DNA of 64,000 nt from Streptomyces capitiformicae (GTDB lineage Bacteria; Actinomycetota; Actinomycetes; Streptomycetales; Streptomycetaceae): NCBI RefSeq assembly GCF_002214185.1, contig NZ_CP022161.1, positions 6,703,486-6,767,485 on the forward strand, written 5' to 3'. The notes under the pieces were generated by a model. That model made no database searches, was not told the origin of the DNA, and saw only the letters and a list, made by a program, of their open reading frames with translations. The translations under genes and the position numbers were made by a program. Below are positions 33,839 to 42,978 of the stretch, one piece after another. How positions within the stretch are numbered: the stretch's first letter is position 1; each line of letters begins with the position of its first letter.

Positions 33839-34669
33839 TCACTCCCCGCTCCTACGCCGCTCCCGCTCCTCCCGTCGCGCTTCCCGATGCTGACGCATCG
33901 CCTCACGGTGGGCGTCATGCAGATCGTGGAGATGGTCACGCCGGGCCGTGCCCAGCTCACGCCGCTCCTCCCGGCGGTCCAGCCTCTCCTGCCGGCGCGC
34001 TTCCTTCAGCCGTTGCCGCTCCGCTTGCCGCTCCGCCTTCGGCAGCTTGCGCGTGACCCCGACGCCACCCCAGAACGCGAACCCGGTGACGATCACGCGG
34101 GGCGCGTCGGGGTCGCCCGGGACGCCGTCCTCGCCGTAGTCGAAGCCGCCCATGATGCCGACCCCGCGGACGAGAACCTCGACGCCCGGCGGCACGACGA
34201 TGTCCACGCCGCCCATGATGGCGACGCAGTTGATGGTGACCTCACGGTCGGCGAAGTTCGCGTCCCGCAGGTCGAGTTCGACGCCACCCCAGAACGCCAC
34301 GCAGTCGAACCGCTGCGGCACGGTCCAGTGCCCCTTGCGCTCGAACCCGGACATGACCGCGACGCCCCACCGGGACGAGCCCTCGCCGCCGACGATCCGA
34401 TCGGGCCAACTCCGGTGGCCCGCAGGGCCCTTGACCAGCGAGACGGACGGCGGGGCCACGGCCTGGGCGCCGGGCAGGTCACGGGTGACCGGCGCCAGTT
34501 CGCCGTACGTCCGTGCCTTGTACGTCGCCTCCAGCCGGTCCTCGAACTCCTCCATGTCGAGCCGCCCCTCCGCGAGGGCGTCCCGCAGCTGCTCGGCGAC
34601 TCGTTCACGATCGGCGTCGGAGGCTCGAAGGTCTGCGGAGGCCGGAAGGTCCGGGAGATCGTCCGTCAT
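33839..34669 (-). CDS. DUF1707 and LiaF-like (DUF2154) domain protein
   Basis: The 276-residue protein has an N-terminal DUF1707 module (residues 12-65: LRASDADRERVAEQLRDAL, MEEFEDRLEATYKARTYGEL). A LiaF/VraT-like beta-helix domain follows (FDCVAFWGGVELDLRDANF, INCVAIMGGVDIVVPPGVEV, GVGIMGGFDYGEDG). A highly charged Arg/Glu helix forms the end (about 215-276). LiaF-like proteins are tied to cell-wall-antibiotic stress sensing. No membrane anchor or sensor kinase is adjacent. Start ATG 34669; no clear ribosome site, possibly leaderless. Confidence 0.82.
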   Translation of the reverse strand: MTDDLPDLPASADLRASDADRERVAEQLRDALAEGRLDMEEFEDRLEATYKARTYGELAPVTRDLPGAQAVAPPSVSLVKGPAGHRSWPDRIVGGEGSSRWGVAVMSGFERKGHWTVPQRFDCVAFWGGVELDLRDANFADREVTINCVAIMGGVDIVVPPGVEVLVRGVGIMGGFDYGEDGVPGDPDAPRVIVTGFAFWGGVGVTRKLPKAERQAERQRLKEARRQERLDRREERRELGTARRDHLHDLHDAHREAMRQHREARREERERRRSGE

Positions 34670-34715
34670 ACGAATCAGCGTACGAGGAACCGCCCCGCCG
34701 GGCTACGAGACGGCC

Positions 34716-35741
34716 TTACGGGGCGTGTTGAAAGCCCCCCTCGCCCATCTCCTCCCCCACCCGCTCGGCCTGCTGTGCGTACATCTGGGCGATCACGGCC
34801 TCGATGTCCGGCTCCCGCACCGACAGGTCCACCAGCGGATACGCCGACGCGATCCGTGCCACCAGCGGCGCCGCCGACTCCGACGCCGGGAACGCGAGCC
34901 ACTGCCGGGGCCCCTCGACCCGTACGACCCGGGCGGGCGCGGCCTCGATCGGCGGCAGCTCACGCTCCAGGTCGACGACGAGGGTCCGCTCGCTCTCGCC
35001 CACCTCGTGCAGCCCGGTCAGCGGGCCGTCGTACATCAGGCGCCCGTGGTCGATGACCATCACCCGGCGGCACAGTTGCTCGATGTCCTGGAGGTCGTGC
35101 GTGGTGAGCAGGACGGTGGTGCCCTGCTCGGTGTTGAGGTCCTTGAGGAACTCGCGGACCTTCGCCTTGCTGATGACGTCGAGCCCGATCGTCGGCTCGT
35201 CCAGGTACAGCACCTCGGGGTCGTGCAGCAGCGCGGCCGCGATGTCGCCGCGCATGCGCTGGCCCAGCGACAGCTGCCGTACGGGCACGTCCAACAGGGC
35301 GCCGAGTTCGAGGAGTTCGACACAGCGGTCGAGGTTCTCGCGGTAACGGGCGTCCGGGATGCGGTACATACGGTGCATCAACCGGTAGGAGTCGATGAGG
35401 GGGAGGTCCCACCACAGCGTCGTACGTTGCCCGAACACGACCCCGATACGGCGCGCGAGCCGCGTCCGCTCGCGGGACGGGTCGATGCCGGCGACCCGCA
35501 GCCGGCCCCCGCTGGGAGTCAGGATGCCGGTCAGCATCTTGATGGTGGTGGACTTCCCGGCACCGTTCGGCCCGATGTAGCCGACCATCTCACCGCGCGC
35601 CACGGTGAAGGAGATCGAGTCGACGGCCCGCACCTCGCGCCGCTCCCGGCGCAGGAAACCGGTCTTCTTGCGGACGTCGAAGACCTTCTCGATCCGGTCG
35701 AGTTCGATGAACCTGCTGTTTGTCACGCTGCTGTCCGTCAC
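34716..35741 (-). CDS. ABC transporter ATP-binding protein (ABC-2 exporter)
   Basis: The 341-residue ATPase powers the two permeases encoded upstream. Walker A is GYIGPNGAGKSTTIKML, the signature is QLSLGQRMRGD, Walker B is VLYLDEPTIGLD and the switch His is in LLTTHDLQDIE. Its length and C-terminal domain fit the NatA/daunorubicin-resistance group. GTG 35741 begins one base after the TGA of the permease gene, with GGGGAG overlapping that stop, so the genes are translationally coupled. The last residues (GGFQHAP) come from a short hairpin also seen at 33680. Confidence 0.92.
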   Translation of the reverse strand: MTDSSVTNSRFIELDRIEKVFDVRKKTGFLRRERREVRAVDSISFTVARGEMVGYIGPNGAGKSTTIKMLTGILTPSGGRLRVAGIDPSRERTRLARRIGVVFGQRTTLWWDLPLIDSYRLMHRMYRIPDARYRENLDRCVELLELGALLDVPVRQLSLGQRMRGDIAAALLHDPEVLYLDEPTIGLDVISKAKVREFLKDLNTEQGTTVLLTTHDLQDIEQLCRRVMVIDHGRLMYDGPLTGLHEVGESERTLVVDLERELPPIEAAPARVVRVEGPRQWLAFPASESAAPLVARIASAYPLVDLSVREPDIEAVIAQMYAQQAERVGEEMGEGGFQHAP

Positions 35742-35742
35742 G

Positions 35743-36621
35743 TCAACTCCCCGTGCTCCGATAGGTACGCAGTCCCGCCCGCCAGGCGACCCCGGCCAGC
35801 GCGCAACACGCGACCGCCACCAGGGGCGGTGCGAAGGCAACCCACGTCGGCAGGTCGAGCGGGTAGGCGCGGCCCAGGACGTACAGCCCCGGCAGCCAGT
35901 TGACGAAGGCGAGCGGCAGGACGAAGGTCACGCCGCGCAGCAGGTCCTTGGCGAAGATGCTCGGCGGGTACTGGACGAGGGTGACACCGCCGTACGTGAA
36001 CGCGTTCTGCACCTCCGAGGCGTCCTGCGCGACGAACTGGAAGGCGGCCCCGCCCACGAACACCGCGCAGAAGATGAGCCCGCCGCTCGCCACCATCAGC
36101 GGGATCATCAGCACCTTCACCGGTGTCCAGGTGACGTCGAGCGTGGCCAGCGCGTACCCGAGGATGAACAGCCCCTGCGTGACCCGGCCCAGGCGGCGCA
36201 GCGCGAACTTGTCCGCGGCGACCTGGGCGAGCACCGGCACGGGCCGTACGAGGAGGGTGTCCAGCGTGCCGTCGCGCACCCGGCGGCCGAGCCGGTCCAT
36301 CGAGCCGATCGTCAGGTCCGCGAGACCGAAGGCGACGGCGGAGGTGCCGTACAGGAGGGCGATCTCCGGCAGGGCGTAGCCGCCGAGTTCGTCGACCTGG
36401 GAGAACATCAGCAGGATCGCGACGAAGTCGAAGGAGGTCGCCGCGAAGTTGCCGAACGTCGTCATGGCGAAGGAAGCGCGGTACGCCATCGTGGAGCGGA
36501 TCCACATGGCGGCGATCATGCGGTAGGCGCGCAGACCGTCCCGTACGCGGCTGACGGCGCCGTACCGCCCGAAGGGGTCCTCCGTGACCCGCCCGGCCGG
36601 GCGCCCGTCGAGGTCAACCAC
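35743..36621 (-). CDS. ABC-2 family transporter permease
   Basis: The 292-residue membrane protein has six predicted helices (starting near residue 45; FAATSFDFVAILLMFSQV, FILGYALATLDVTW, LIFCAVFVGGAAFQFVA). It carries the family segment RDGTLDTLLVRPVPVLAQV between helices 2 and 3. It is the middle gene of a three-gene operon: its start overlaps the upstream permease by eight bases and its stop abuts the ATPase start. The exported substrate is unknown. Confidence 0.88.
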   Translation of the reverse strand: MVDLDGRPAGRVTEDPFGRYGAVSRVRDGLRAYRMIAAMWIRSTMAYRASFAMTTFGNFAATSFDFVAILLMFSQVDELGGYALPEIALLYGTSAVAFGLADLTIGSMDRLGRRVRDGTLDTLLVRPVPVLAQVAADKFALRRLGRVTQGLFILGYALATLDVTWTPVKVLMIPLMVASGGLIFCAVFVGGAAFQFVAQDASEVQNAFTYGGVTLVQYPPSIFAKDLLRGVTFVLPLAFVNWLPGLYVLGRAYPLDLPTWVAFAPPLVAVACCALAGVAWRAGLRTYRSTGS

Positions 36622-37414
36622 CCTGAACCACCACCTTCCGCGTCGCCGCCGACTGGATCAGCCGCCCGACCGCCAGCAGCACCACCGCCCAGCCGAGCTG
36701 GAAGGCGAACGTGCCGATCGGGTCGGCCTCGCCCAGCAGTACGTCGGCGGGCGCCTGGAGCAGCGCGGACCAGGGCAGGAGGCGGGCGAGGTCGCCGAGC
36801 GCGCCCGGGAAGACGTTCAGCGGCAGGAGCATCCCGGAGAAGAAGACACCGGTGAGCCACGTGATCTGCATCGCTCCGGCGCCGTCGAGGAGCCAGAACG
36901 CCCACAGCGCGACGATGTACCGGATCGCGAAGCTGACGAGGGCGCCGAGGGCGACCGCGACGAGGCAGGCGAGCCACGGCAACGGGCCGTCGGGCAGCGC
37001 CAGATCGAAGAAGAGCGCGCCGCACGCCATCGGGACGACACCCCGTCCGAGCAGCTGGAACAACGCCCGGCCCATGTCGGCGGCGAGCCACCACAACTGG
37101 AGGTCGGCGGGCCGGTACAGGTCGACCGCGATGTCGCCCGTACGGATCCGCTCGATCAACTCCTCCTCGAATCCGGCGCTTCCCAGCACCATGACCGCGA
37201 ACATCGCCTGGCCGACCCAGACATAGGTGAGTGCCTGCGCCTGGTCGTAGCCACCGAGGTGGGGCTTCTCGTGCCAGAGGGCGATGTAGGTGTATGCGAG
37301 GATGAAGCCGAAGACGGTGTTGGTGAACACCCCCGCCGCGGTGGCCACCCGATATGTCGCGTACCGCCTGAATCCACCGGCGGCGACGGCGGCGTACAAC
37401 CGCCCTGTGCCCAC
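36614..37414 (-). CDS. ABC-2 family transporter permease
   Basis: The 266-residue membrane protein has six helices and the motif IRTGDIAVDLYRPADLQLWW, matching the RDGTLDTLLVRP segment of its partner. The two presumably form a heterodimeric channel with the downstream ATPase. It is the first gene of the operon. GTG 37414 has GGGGGT upstream; the promoter should lie in the 296-bp gap shared with the divergent penicillin-binding protein gene. Confidence 0.88.
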   Translation of the reverse strand: MGTGRLYAAVAAGGFRRYATYRVATAAGVFTNTVFGFILAYTYIALWHEKPHLGGYDQAQALTYVWVGQAMFAVMVLGSAGFEEELIERIRTGDIAVDLYRPADLQLWWLAADMGRALFQLLGRGVVPMACGALFFDLALPDGPLPWLACLVAVALGALVSFAIRYIVALWAFWLLDGAGAMQITWLTGVFFSGMLLPLNVFPGALGDLARLLPWSALLQAPADVLLGEADPIGTFAFQLGWAVVLLAVGRLIQSAATRKVVVQGG

Positions 37415-37710
37415 GAGGAAACCCCCATCCGCTGCGAAGAGTCAGGCGAGAAGCCGAGGTCGAGGCCGTTTCGGGCCGAAGCGAACCAGCCTATTCCGCG
37501 TCCGGATCCGTGTGCCATGGGTTTTCGGGCGGGGCGGACAGGACGAAGGGGGCGCAGGGGGGCGTGCGGGGCGCGTGCCGGGATCCGGGAACGGATCGGC
37601 CGGTGCGGGAGTCTTCAGTCAGGGGTGCAAAACTTGCCCGGAGCGGGCGCAAAGCGTACGAGGCCGTACGGAAATGAACGTACGACGCGAAACAGGAGCA
37701 CGGCAGCACG

Positions 37711-40700
37711 ATGAGCGACGAGCCGCAGCCGAAGCGGAACAGCCCGGGCTGGGCACCGAGAGAACCGGAGCCCCGCGCTCCGGGCGCGAACCCGGATTCC
37801 GGCGACAGCACCGCCGCCCAGAGCACGCCGCAAGCAGAGCCTGAGCCAACGCCCGCGGGGACTTCGGCCTCGGCCACCGGGCCGAAGCCCGACCCGACGC
37901 CCGCCGGGAAGCCCTCGACGGCCGCTGGTGGGAACTCCGGCTCGGAGGCCGGCGGTACGGGCGGTTCGGGGGCCGGCATGCCGGGCGGTATGGGCGGTTC
38001 GGCGACCGGCGGGACGGCCAGTTCGGCGACCGGCGGGAAGCCCGGTGGTATGGCCGGTTCCACCACCGGCGGAACGCCCGGCTCGACACCCGGCGAGAAG
38101 CCTCGTACTGCCCGCGGCGGAACTTCCGACTCGGCTGCTGCCGGCACGCCCGGCGATACGCCCGGCTCGGCCACCGGCGGCAAGCCCCAGGCTGCTCCCG
38201 GCGCAACGCCCAGCACGGCCCCCGGCCGGACACCCCACGCCGCCCCCGGCCGAACCTCCAACTCGGCTGCTGCCGAAAGGCCCAGCGGTACGCCCGGCTC
38301 GGCCACCGGCGGCAAGTCCCCAGCGGCGCCCAGCGGTACGCCCGGCTCGGCCACCGGCGGCAAGTCCCCAGCGGCGCCCGGCGGAACGCCAGGCACGGCA
38401 CCTGGTGACAAGCCCCAGGCCACCCACGACAGCACTTCCCGCTCCGCTGCCGCCCGCAAGCCCGGTGATACGCCTGGCTCGGCCACCGGCGGCAAGCCCC
38501 AGGCTGCTCCTGGCGCAACGCCTGGCTCGGCCACCGGCGGCAAGCCCCAGGCTGCTCCTGGCGCAACGCCCGGCACGGCCCCCGGCCGGACGCCCCAGGC
38601 CACCCCCGGCCGAACTTCCGGCTCCGCTGCCGGTAGGCCTGGTGGTACGCCCCGCCCGGCGACCGGTGGAACACCCGGCTCCGCGCCCGGCCGGACGCCC
38701 GACGCGGCACCCGGCGGAAAGCCTGGCGCGGCGGCGCCCCGCACGCCTGGCGCGGCAGCCGGCCGGACGCCCGGTCAGGTGGATGACGTCGAGCACACCA
38801 TGACCCTCGGTGTCACGCGCCCCGTCAAGACCGGCCCCACGCCGGGTGGAAAGCCCGGTGGCAAGTCCGGTTCGGCACCTGGCGGGAAGCTCGGCGCAGC
38901 AGCCGCCGGCTCGGCGGCCGGCGCTGCAGCCGGCCGTGCGCCCGGTGCTGCGAGCGGCCCGGCGGGCGACGTCGAGCACACCATGACGCTCGGCGTCACG
39001 CGTGCCGGGAAGGGCGGGCCCACCCCTGGTGGGGAGCCCGGCCCGACGCCCCCCGGCGGTCCCGGCGGCCCGGATGTCACCGCGACCGCCGCGCTCAGCG
39101 AAGTTCCCGACGTCACACCCGGCCCGGCGGCGGCCCCCACCGGCAAGGCGAAGAAGAAGGCCAAGCGGCCCAAGCGGACCGGGTGGAAGCGGCTGATCCC
39201 CACCTGGCGCATGGTGCTCGGCTCCTTCGTCATCGGGATCATGCTGATCATGGGCGCCTTCGTCCTCGGCTACACCATGGTCCACATCCCCGACAAGCCG
39301 CAGGACGCCGCGACCAAGCAGTCCAACGTCTACCTCTACGCGGACGGCACCCAGATCGCCCGCGACGGCGAGGTCAACCGCGAGAACGTCCCGCTGTCGA
39401 AGGTCTCCAAGGCCGCCCAGCACGCCATACTGGCCGCCGAGGACCGCGACTTCTACACCGAACCGGCCATCGACCCCAAGGCCATGGTCCGCGCGGCCTG
39501 GAACACGGCGACCGGCAAGGGCAAGCAGTCCGGCTCGACGATCACCCAGCAGTACGTGAAGAACTACTACCTGGCCCAGGACCAGACCGTCACCCGCAAG
39601 GTGAGGGAGTTCTTCATCGCCATCAAGCTGGACCGCGAGGTCACCAAGGACGAAATCCTCGAGGGCTACCTCAACACCAGCTTCTTCGGCCGCAACGCCT
39701 ACGGCATCCAGGCCGCCGCCCAGGCCTACTACGGCGTCGACGCCGACGAACTCACCCCCGAGCAGGGCGCCTACCTCGCCGCGCTCGTCAACGCGCCGAG
39801 CATGTACGACGTCGTCGCCCACCCCGAGAACAAGGGCGCGGCCGTAGCCCGCTGGAACTACGTCCTCGACGGCATGGTCAAGGAAGGCTGGCTCACGCAG
39901 TCCGAGCGCGACGGCATGAAGTTCCCGACGCCGAAGCAGACCACCACCTCCACCGCCTTCTCCGGACAGCGCGGCTACCTGGTCGAGGCCATCAAGTCGT
40001 ACCTCATCGAGAACAAGATCATCGACGAGGAGGCGCTGGAGAACGGCGGTGGCTACCGCATCACCACCACCATCCAGCCCAAGATGCAGAAGGCGTTCAT
40101 CAAGGCCGTCGACGACAACCTGATGGACAAACTCGACAAGAAGAACCGCAAGGTCGACAACTACGTCCGCGCCGGCGGCGTCTCCATCGACCCGAAGACC
40201 GGCAAGGTCATCGCGATGTACGGCGGCATCGACTACACCAAGCAGTACGTCAACAACGCGACCCGCCGCGACTACCAGGTCGGCTCCACCTTCAAGCCGT
40301 TCGTGTTCACGGCGGCCGTGGAGAACAACTCCAACACCCAGACCGGCCAGGCCATCACCCCGAACACCATCTACGACGGCAGCAGCGAGCGCCCCGTCGT
40401 CGGCTGGCCCGGCGAGGCGTACGCCCCCGAGAACGAGGACTACGTCGACTACGGCAACATCACCGTCCGCCAGGCCACCGACAAGTCCGTGAACTCGGTG
40501 TACGCGCAGATGGCCGTGGACGTCGGCCCCGAGAAGGTCGAACAGACCGCGATCGCCCTGGGCGTGCCCAAGGACACCCCGGACATGAACCCGTACCCGT
40601 CCGTCGCGCTGGGCACGGCCACCGCCAGCGTCCTCGACATGGCGGAGGCGTACGCCACGCTCGCCAACCACGGCGAGCACGGCACATACACCATGATCGA

Positions 40701-41472
40701 GAAGATCTCGAAGGACGGCGAGGTGATCAAGCTGCCCTCGACCGAGCCGCAGCAGGCCGTCAGCCGCCAGGCCGCCGACACCACCACCTCCGTCCTGCGG
40801 AGCGTCGTCGAGGGCGGCACCGCCACCGCCGCGCAGGCCTCCGGCCACCCGGCCGCCGGCAAGACCGGTACCGCCGAGGAGGACCAGGCCGCCTGGTTCG
40901 CCGGCTACACCCCCGACCTCGCCACCGTCGTCTCCGTCATGGCCCAGAACCCCGAGACGGGCGCCCACGAATCGCTGTACGGCGCCATGGGCCTGCCCCG
41001 CATCAACGGTGGCGGGGCGCCCACGGAGATCTGGGCCCAGTTCACCAAGGACGCCCTGAAGGGCAAGAAGGTCAAGGACTTCGACCTCGAGCTCCAGGAG
41101 GGCGCGGACGTGGTCGTCGTCCCGCCGAGCACCCCCGCCGACGAGCCGGGAGCCACCGGCGACGAGGAGGAGAACGGCACCACCACCGGCGGCGAGACCC
41201 CCGACGACCCGACCGGCGGCGGCACGGACGGCGGCACCGCCACCGGCGGCACCCCGGCCGAGGGCGGCGCGACCACCACCGGCGGCACGGCAACGGACGG
41301 CGGCACGACCACCACGGGCGGCGGCACGACGACCGACGGCGGTACCACGTCGAACGGTGGCAACGCCAACAACGGAGGAACGTCGAACGGCGGAGCCACC
41401 ACCACCGACGGAGGAACGTCGGACGGCGGAGTCACAGCGGGAGACGGGACGACGGAGGGGACATTCCCCTAG
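37711..41472 (+). CDS. Class A penicillin-binding protein with long disordered N-terminus
   Basis: The 1253-residue enzyme polymerises and crosslinks peptidoglycan outside the membrane. Residues 1-490 are cytosolic, Pro/Gly/Ala/Thr-rich and disordered, and contain two copies of DVEHTMTLGVTR (about 359 and 420). A membrane helix lies at about 503-525. The GT51 domain has catalytic Glu577 in LAAEDRDFYTE and SGSTITQQYVKN. The transpeptidase has Ser859 in STFK, Ser926 in SVN and Lys1051 in KTGTAEED. A Thr/Gly-rich tail follows residue 1150. Family members usually run 700-900 residues, so this N-terminus is expanded. Confidence 0.95.
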   Translation: MSDEPQPKRNSPGWAPREPEPRAPGANPDSGDSTAAQSTPQAEPEPTPAGTSASATGPKPDPTPAGKPSTAAGGNSGSEAGGTGGSGAGMPGGMGGSATGGTASSATGGKPGGMAGSTTGGTPGSTPGEKPRTARGGTSDSAAAGTPGDTPGSATGGKPQAAPGATPSTAPGRTPHAAPGRTSNSAAAERPSGTPGSATGGKSPAAPSGTPGSATGGKSPAAPGGTPGTAPGDKPQATHDSTSRSAAARKPGDTPGSATGGKPQAAPGATPGSATGGKPQAAPGATPGTAPGRTPQATPGRTSGSAAGRPGGTPRPATGGTPGSAPGRTPDAAPGGKPGAAAPRTPGAAAGRTPGQVDDVEHTMTLGVTRPVKTGPTPGGKPGGKSGSAPGGKLGAAAAGSAAGAAAGRAPGAASGPAGDVEHTMTLGVTRAGKGGPTPGGEPGPTPPGGPGGPDVTATAALSEVPDVTPGPAAAPTGKAKKKAKRPKRTGWKRLIPTWRMVLGSFVIGIMLIMGAFVLGYTMVHIPDKPQDAATKQSNVYLYADGTQIARDGEVNRENVPLSKVSKAAQHAILAAEDRDFYTEPAIDPKAMVRAAWNTATGKGKQSGSTITQQYVKNYYLAQDQTVTRKVREFFIAIKLDREVTKDEILEGYLNTSFFGRNAYGIQAAAQAYYGVDADELTPEQGAYLAALVNAPSMYDVVAHPENKGAAVARWNYVLDGMVKEGWLTQSERDGMKFPTPKQTTTSTAFSGQRGYLVEAIKSYLIENKIIDEEALENGGGYRITTTIQPKMQKAFIKAVDDNLMDKLDKKNRKVDNYVRAGGVSIDPKTGKVIAMYGGIDYTKQYVNNATRRDYQVGSTFKPFVFTAAVENNSNTQTGQAITPNTIYDGSSERPVVGWPGEAYAPENEDYVDYGNITVRQATDKSVNSVYAQMAVDVGPEKVEQTAIALGVPKDTPDMNPYPSVALGTATASVLDMAEAYATLANHGEHGTYTMIEKISKDGEVIKLPSTEPQQAVSRQAADTTTSVLRSVVEGGTATAAQASGHPAAGKTGTAEEDQAAWFAGYTPDLATVVSVMAQNPETGAHESLYGAMGLPRINGGGAPTEIWAQFTKDALKGKKVKDFDLELQEGADVVVVPPSTPADEPGATGDEEENGTTTGGETPDDPTGGGTDGGTATGGTPAEGGATTTGGTATDGGTTTTGGGTTTDGGTTSNGGNANNGGTSNGGATTTDGGTSDGGVTAGDGTTEGTFP
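38293..38568. repeat. Identical 48-bp tandem duplications in the PBP gene
   Basis: One 48-bp unit (38293-38340) is repeated exactly at 38341-38388 for most of its length. Another (38473-38520) is repeated exactly at 38521-38568. Each encodes 16 residues around GSATGGK. Looser copies run through 37900-38760. They are in-frame and recent. Confidence 0.8.
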
Positions 41473-41496
41473 CGGGTCCGCACCCCTGAACCGCCG

Positions 41497-41530
41497 AAAG
41501 GGGCCAGTGACGATGGTCACCGGCCCCTTT
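41497..41530. terminator. Strong bidirectional terminator
   Basis: Fifteen-base arms beginning AAAGGGGCC and ending GGCCCCTTT pair with one mismatch around a GATG loop. The hairpin lies between the convergent PBP and GroES-like genes and ends in a short T or A run on both strands. Confidence 0.85.
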
Positions 41531-41580
41531 CGCCTACGAATGACAGGCCCTGCGAATGACAGGCCCTACACATACAGGCC

Positions 41581-41928
41581 CTACAAATACAGGCCCGTCG
41601 AGTCCTCCGACCCCTCGAAGCGGTCGGCGGCCACGGCGTGCAGGTCCCGCTCACGCATCAGGACGTACGCGACGCCCCGGACCTCGACCTCGGCACGGTC
41701 CTCGGGGTCGAAGAGGACACGGTCGCCGGGCTCGACGGTCCGGACGTTCTGGCCGACCGCGACGACCTCGGCCCAGGCGAGGCGCCGGCCGACCGCCGCC
41801 GTCGCGGGGATCAGGATGCCACCCCCGGACCGCCGCTCGCCCTCGGCGGTGTCCTGCCGCACGAGCACACGGTCGTGCAGCATCCGGATGGGCAACTTGT
41901 CGTGGTGGGTCTTCTCGCTCACACCCAC
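41581..41928 (-). CDS. GroES-like co-chaperonin domain protein
   Basis: The 115-residue protein has the GroES beta-barrel pattern: LPIRMLHDRVLVRQD, GGILIPATAAVGRRLAWAEVVAVG, then VEPGDRVLFDPEDRAEVEV. It differs from the main GroES in having a shorter mobile loop and no adjacent groEL, so it is probably a specialised paralogue. GTG 41928 (AGGTAGG upstream) is the likely start. The DUF3618 gene lies 17 bases upstream in the same direction, so the two may be co-transcribed. Confidence 0.85.
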   Translation of the reverse strand: MGVSEKTHHDKLPIRMLHDRVLVRQDTAEGERRSGGGILIPATAAVGRRLAWAEVVAVGQNVRTVEPGDRVLFDPEDRAEVEVRGVAYVLMRERDLHAVAADRFEGSEDSTGLYL

Positions 41929-41945
41929 GAACCTACCTGTCTTCC

Positions 41946-42275
41946 TCAGCCCCTGCGGCGCCGAGTCCCGAGGGCGAGCAGCCCGACGACACCGACGAGC
42001 ACGAGGGCGACCGGCACGATGCGCTCGATCCGGGGCGCGCCGTCCTCACTCACGAACTGCGCCTTGACGTCGCTCACCACCCGGTTGACGCCGACGTACG
42101 CCTTGCCGAGCGTGTGATCGACATTGGAGACGACCTTGGCCTTGGCGTCCCCGACGATGGTCTTCGGGTGCACCCGGACGCCGATCTCGTCGAGCGTCTC
42201 GGCGAGGGTGTCGCGGCGGCGCTTGATGTCCGCCTCGATCTCGGCCGGGGTCCTGGTGTCCGAGGTGTCCGCCAC
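41946..42275 (-). CDS. DUF3618 membrane-anchored protein
   Basis: The 109-residue protein has the DUF3618 start (RTPAEIEADIKRRRDTLAETLDEIG), a basic helical middle and one C-terminal membrane segment (IVPVALVLVGVVGLLALG) followed by RRRR. The family is common in actinobacteria, with unknown function. GTG 42275 follows GGGAGG. It is divergent from the peroxiredoxin gene. Confidence 0.85.
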   Translation of the reverse strand: MADTSDTRTPAEIEADIKRRRDTLAETLDEIGVRVHPKTIVGDAKAKVVSNVDHTLGKAYVGVNRVVSDVKAQFVSEDGAPRIERIVPVALVLVGVVGLLALGTRRRRG

Positions 42276-42373
42276 CGCGCCGCCTCCCGTTGTCGGTGAA
42301 AACTCTTGTTTGCGGACAGTCTGTCAGCTCCACCCGGCGCCGCACCGTCAGGGCCCGCCATTACGCTGGAACG

Positions 42374-42841
42374 ATGAGCGAGCGACTCCAGCCCGGTGAT
42401 GTGGCCCCCGCCTTCACCCTCCCCGACGCCGACGGCAACGAGGTGTCCCTGTCCGACCACAAGGGCCGCAAGGTCATCGTCTACTTCTACCCGGCCGCCC
42501 TGACCCCCGGCTGCACCAAGCAGGCCTGCGACTTCACCGACAACCTGGAGCTGCTGGCCGGCGCCGGGTACGACGTCATCGGCATCTCCCCCGACAGCCC
42601 CGAGAAGCTCGCCAAGTTCCGCGACAAGGAGTCCCTGAAGGTCACCCTCCTCGGAGACCCCGACAAGTCCGTCCTCGACGCCTACGGCGCCTTCGGCGAA
42701 AAGAAGAACTACGGCAAGACCTACCTGGGCGTGATCCGCTCCACGATCGTCGTCGACGAGGAGGGCAAGGTCGAACGGGCGCTGTACAACGTGCGGGCGA
42801 CCGGCCACGTGGCCAAGATCATCAAGGACTTGGGTATCTGA
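42374..42841 (+). CDS. bcp: Bcp/PrxQ-type thioredoxin-dependent peroxiredoxin
   Basis: The 155-residue enzyme reduces peroxides with a thiol partner. The peroxidatic Cys47 and nearby resolving Cys52 are in ALTPGCTKQACDF, the classic atypical 2-Cys PrxQ pattern, with the helper region VIVYFYP before it. The end (GHVAKIIKDLGI) is typical. ATG 42374 is the start; the ribosome site is weak, and the upstream open frame to 42290 is not conserved-looking. Confidence 0.93.
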   Translation: MSERLQPGDVAPAFTLPDADGNEVSLSDHKGRKVIVYFYPAALTPGCTKQACDFTDNLELLAGAGYDVIGISPDSPEKLAKFRDKESLKVTLLGDPDKSVLDAYGAFGEKKNYGKTYLGVIRSTIVVDEEGKVERALYNVRATGHVAKIIKDLGI

Positions 42842-42978
42842 GCCCGCCTCAGCCGCGCTTACAGCCCGTACCGGATCGCCCCGGTACGGGCTGTTCCGCA
42901 TTCCGGGCGTGACTGTCCGATCTGCGTCTCGTTACTCCGTACGAGACATGAACAGGTGACCGAGGATGGAGGGGCTCG

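Noticed and set aside
34716..37414. Antibiotic biosynthesis cluster around the ABC exporter
   Set aside because: No biosynthetic enzymes are adjacent; the operon is flanked by cell-envelope genes.
37615..41520. A 1301-codon open frame antisense to the penicillin-binding protein
   Set aside because: It mirrors the third-position G/C bias of a gene with clear catalytic motifs, has no ribosome site and gives Gly/Arg-rich noise.
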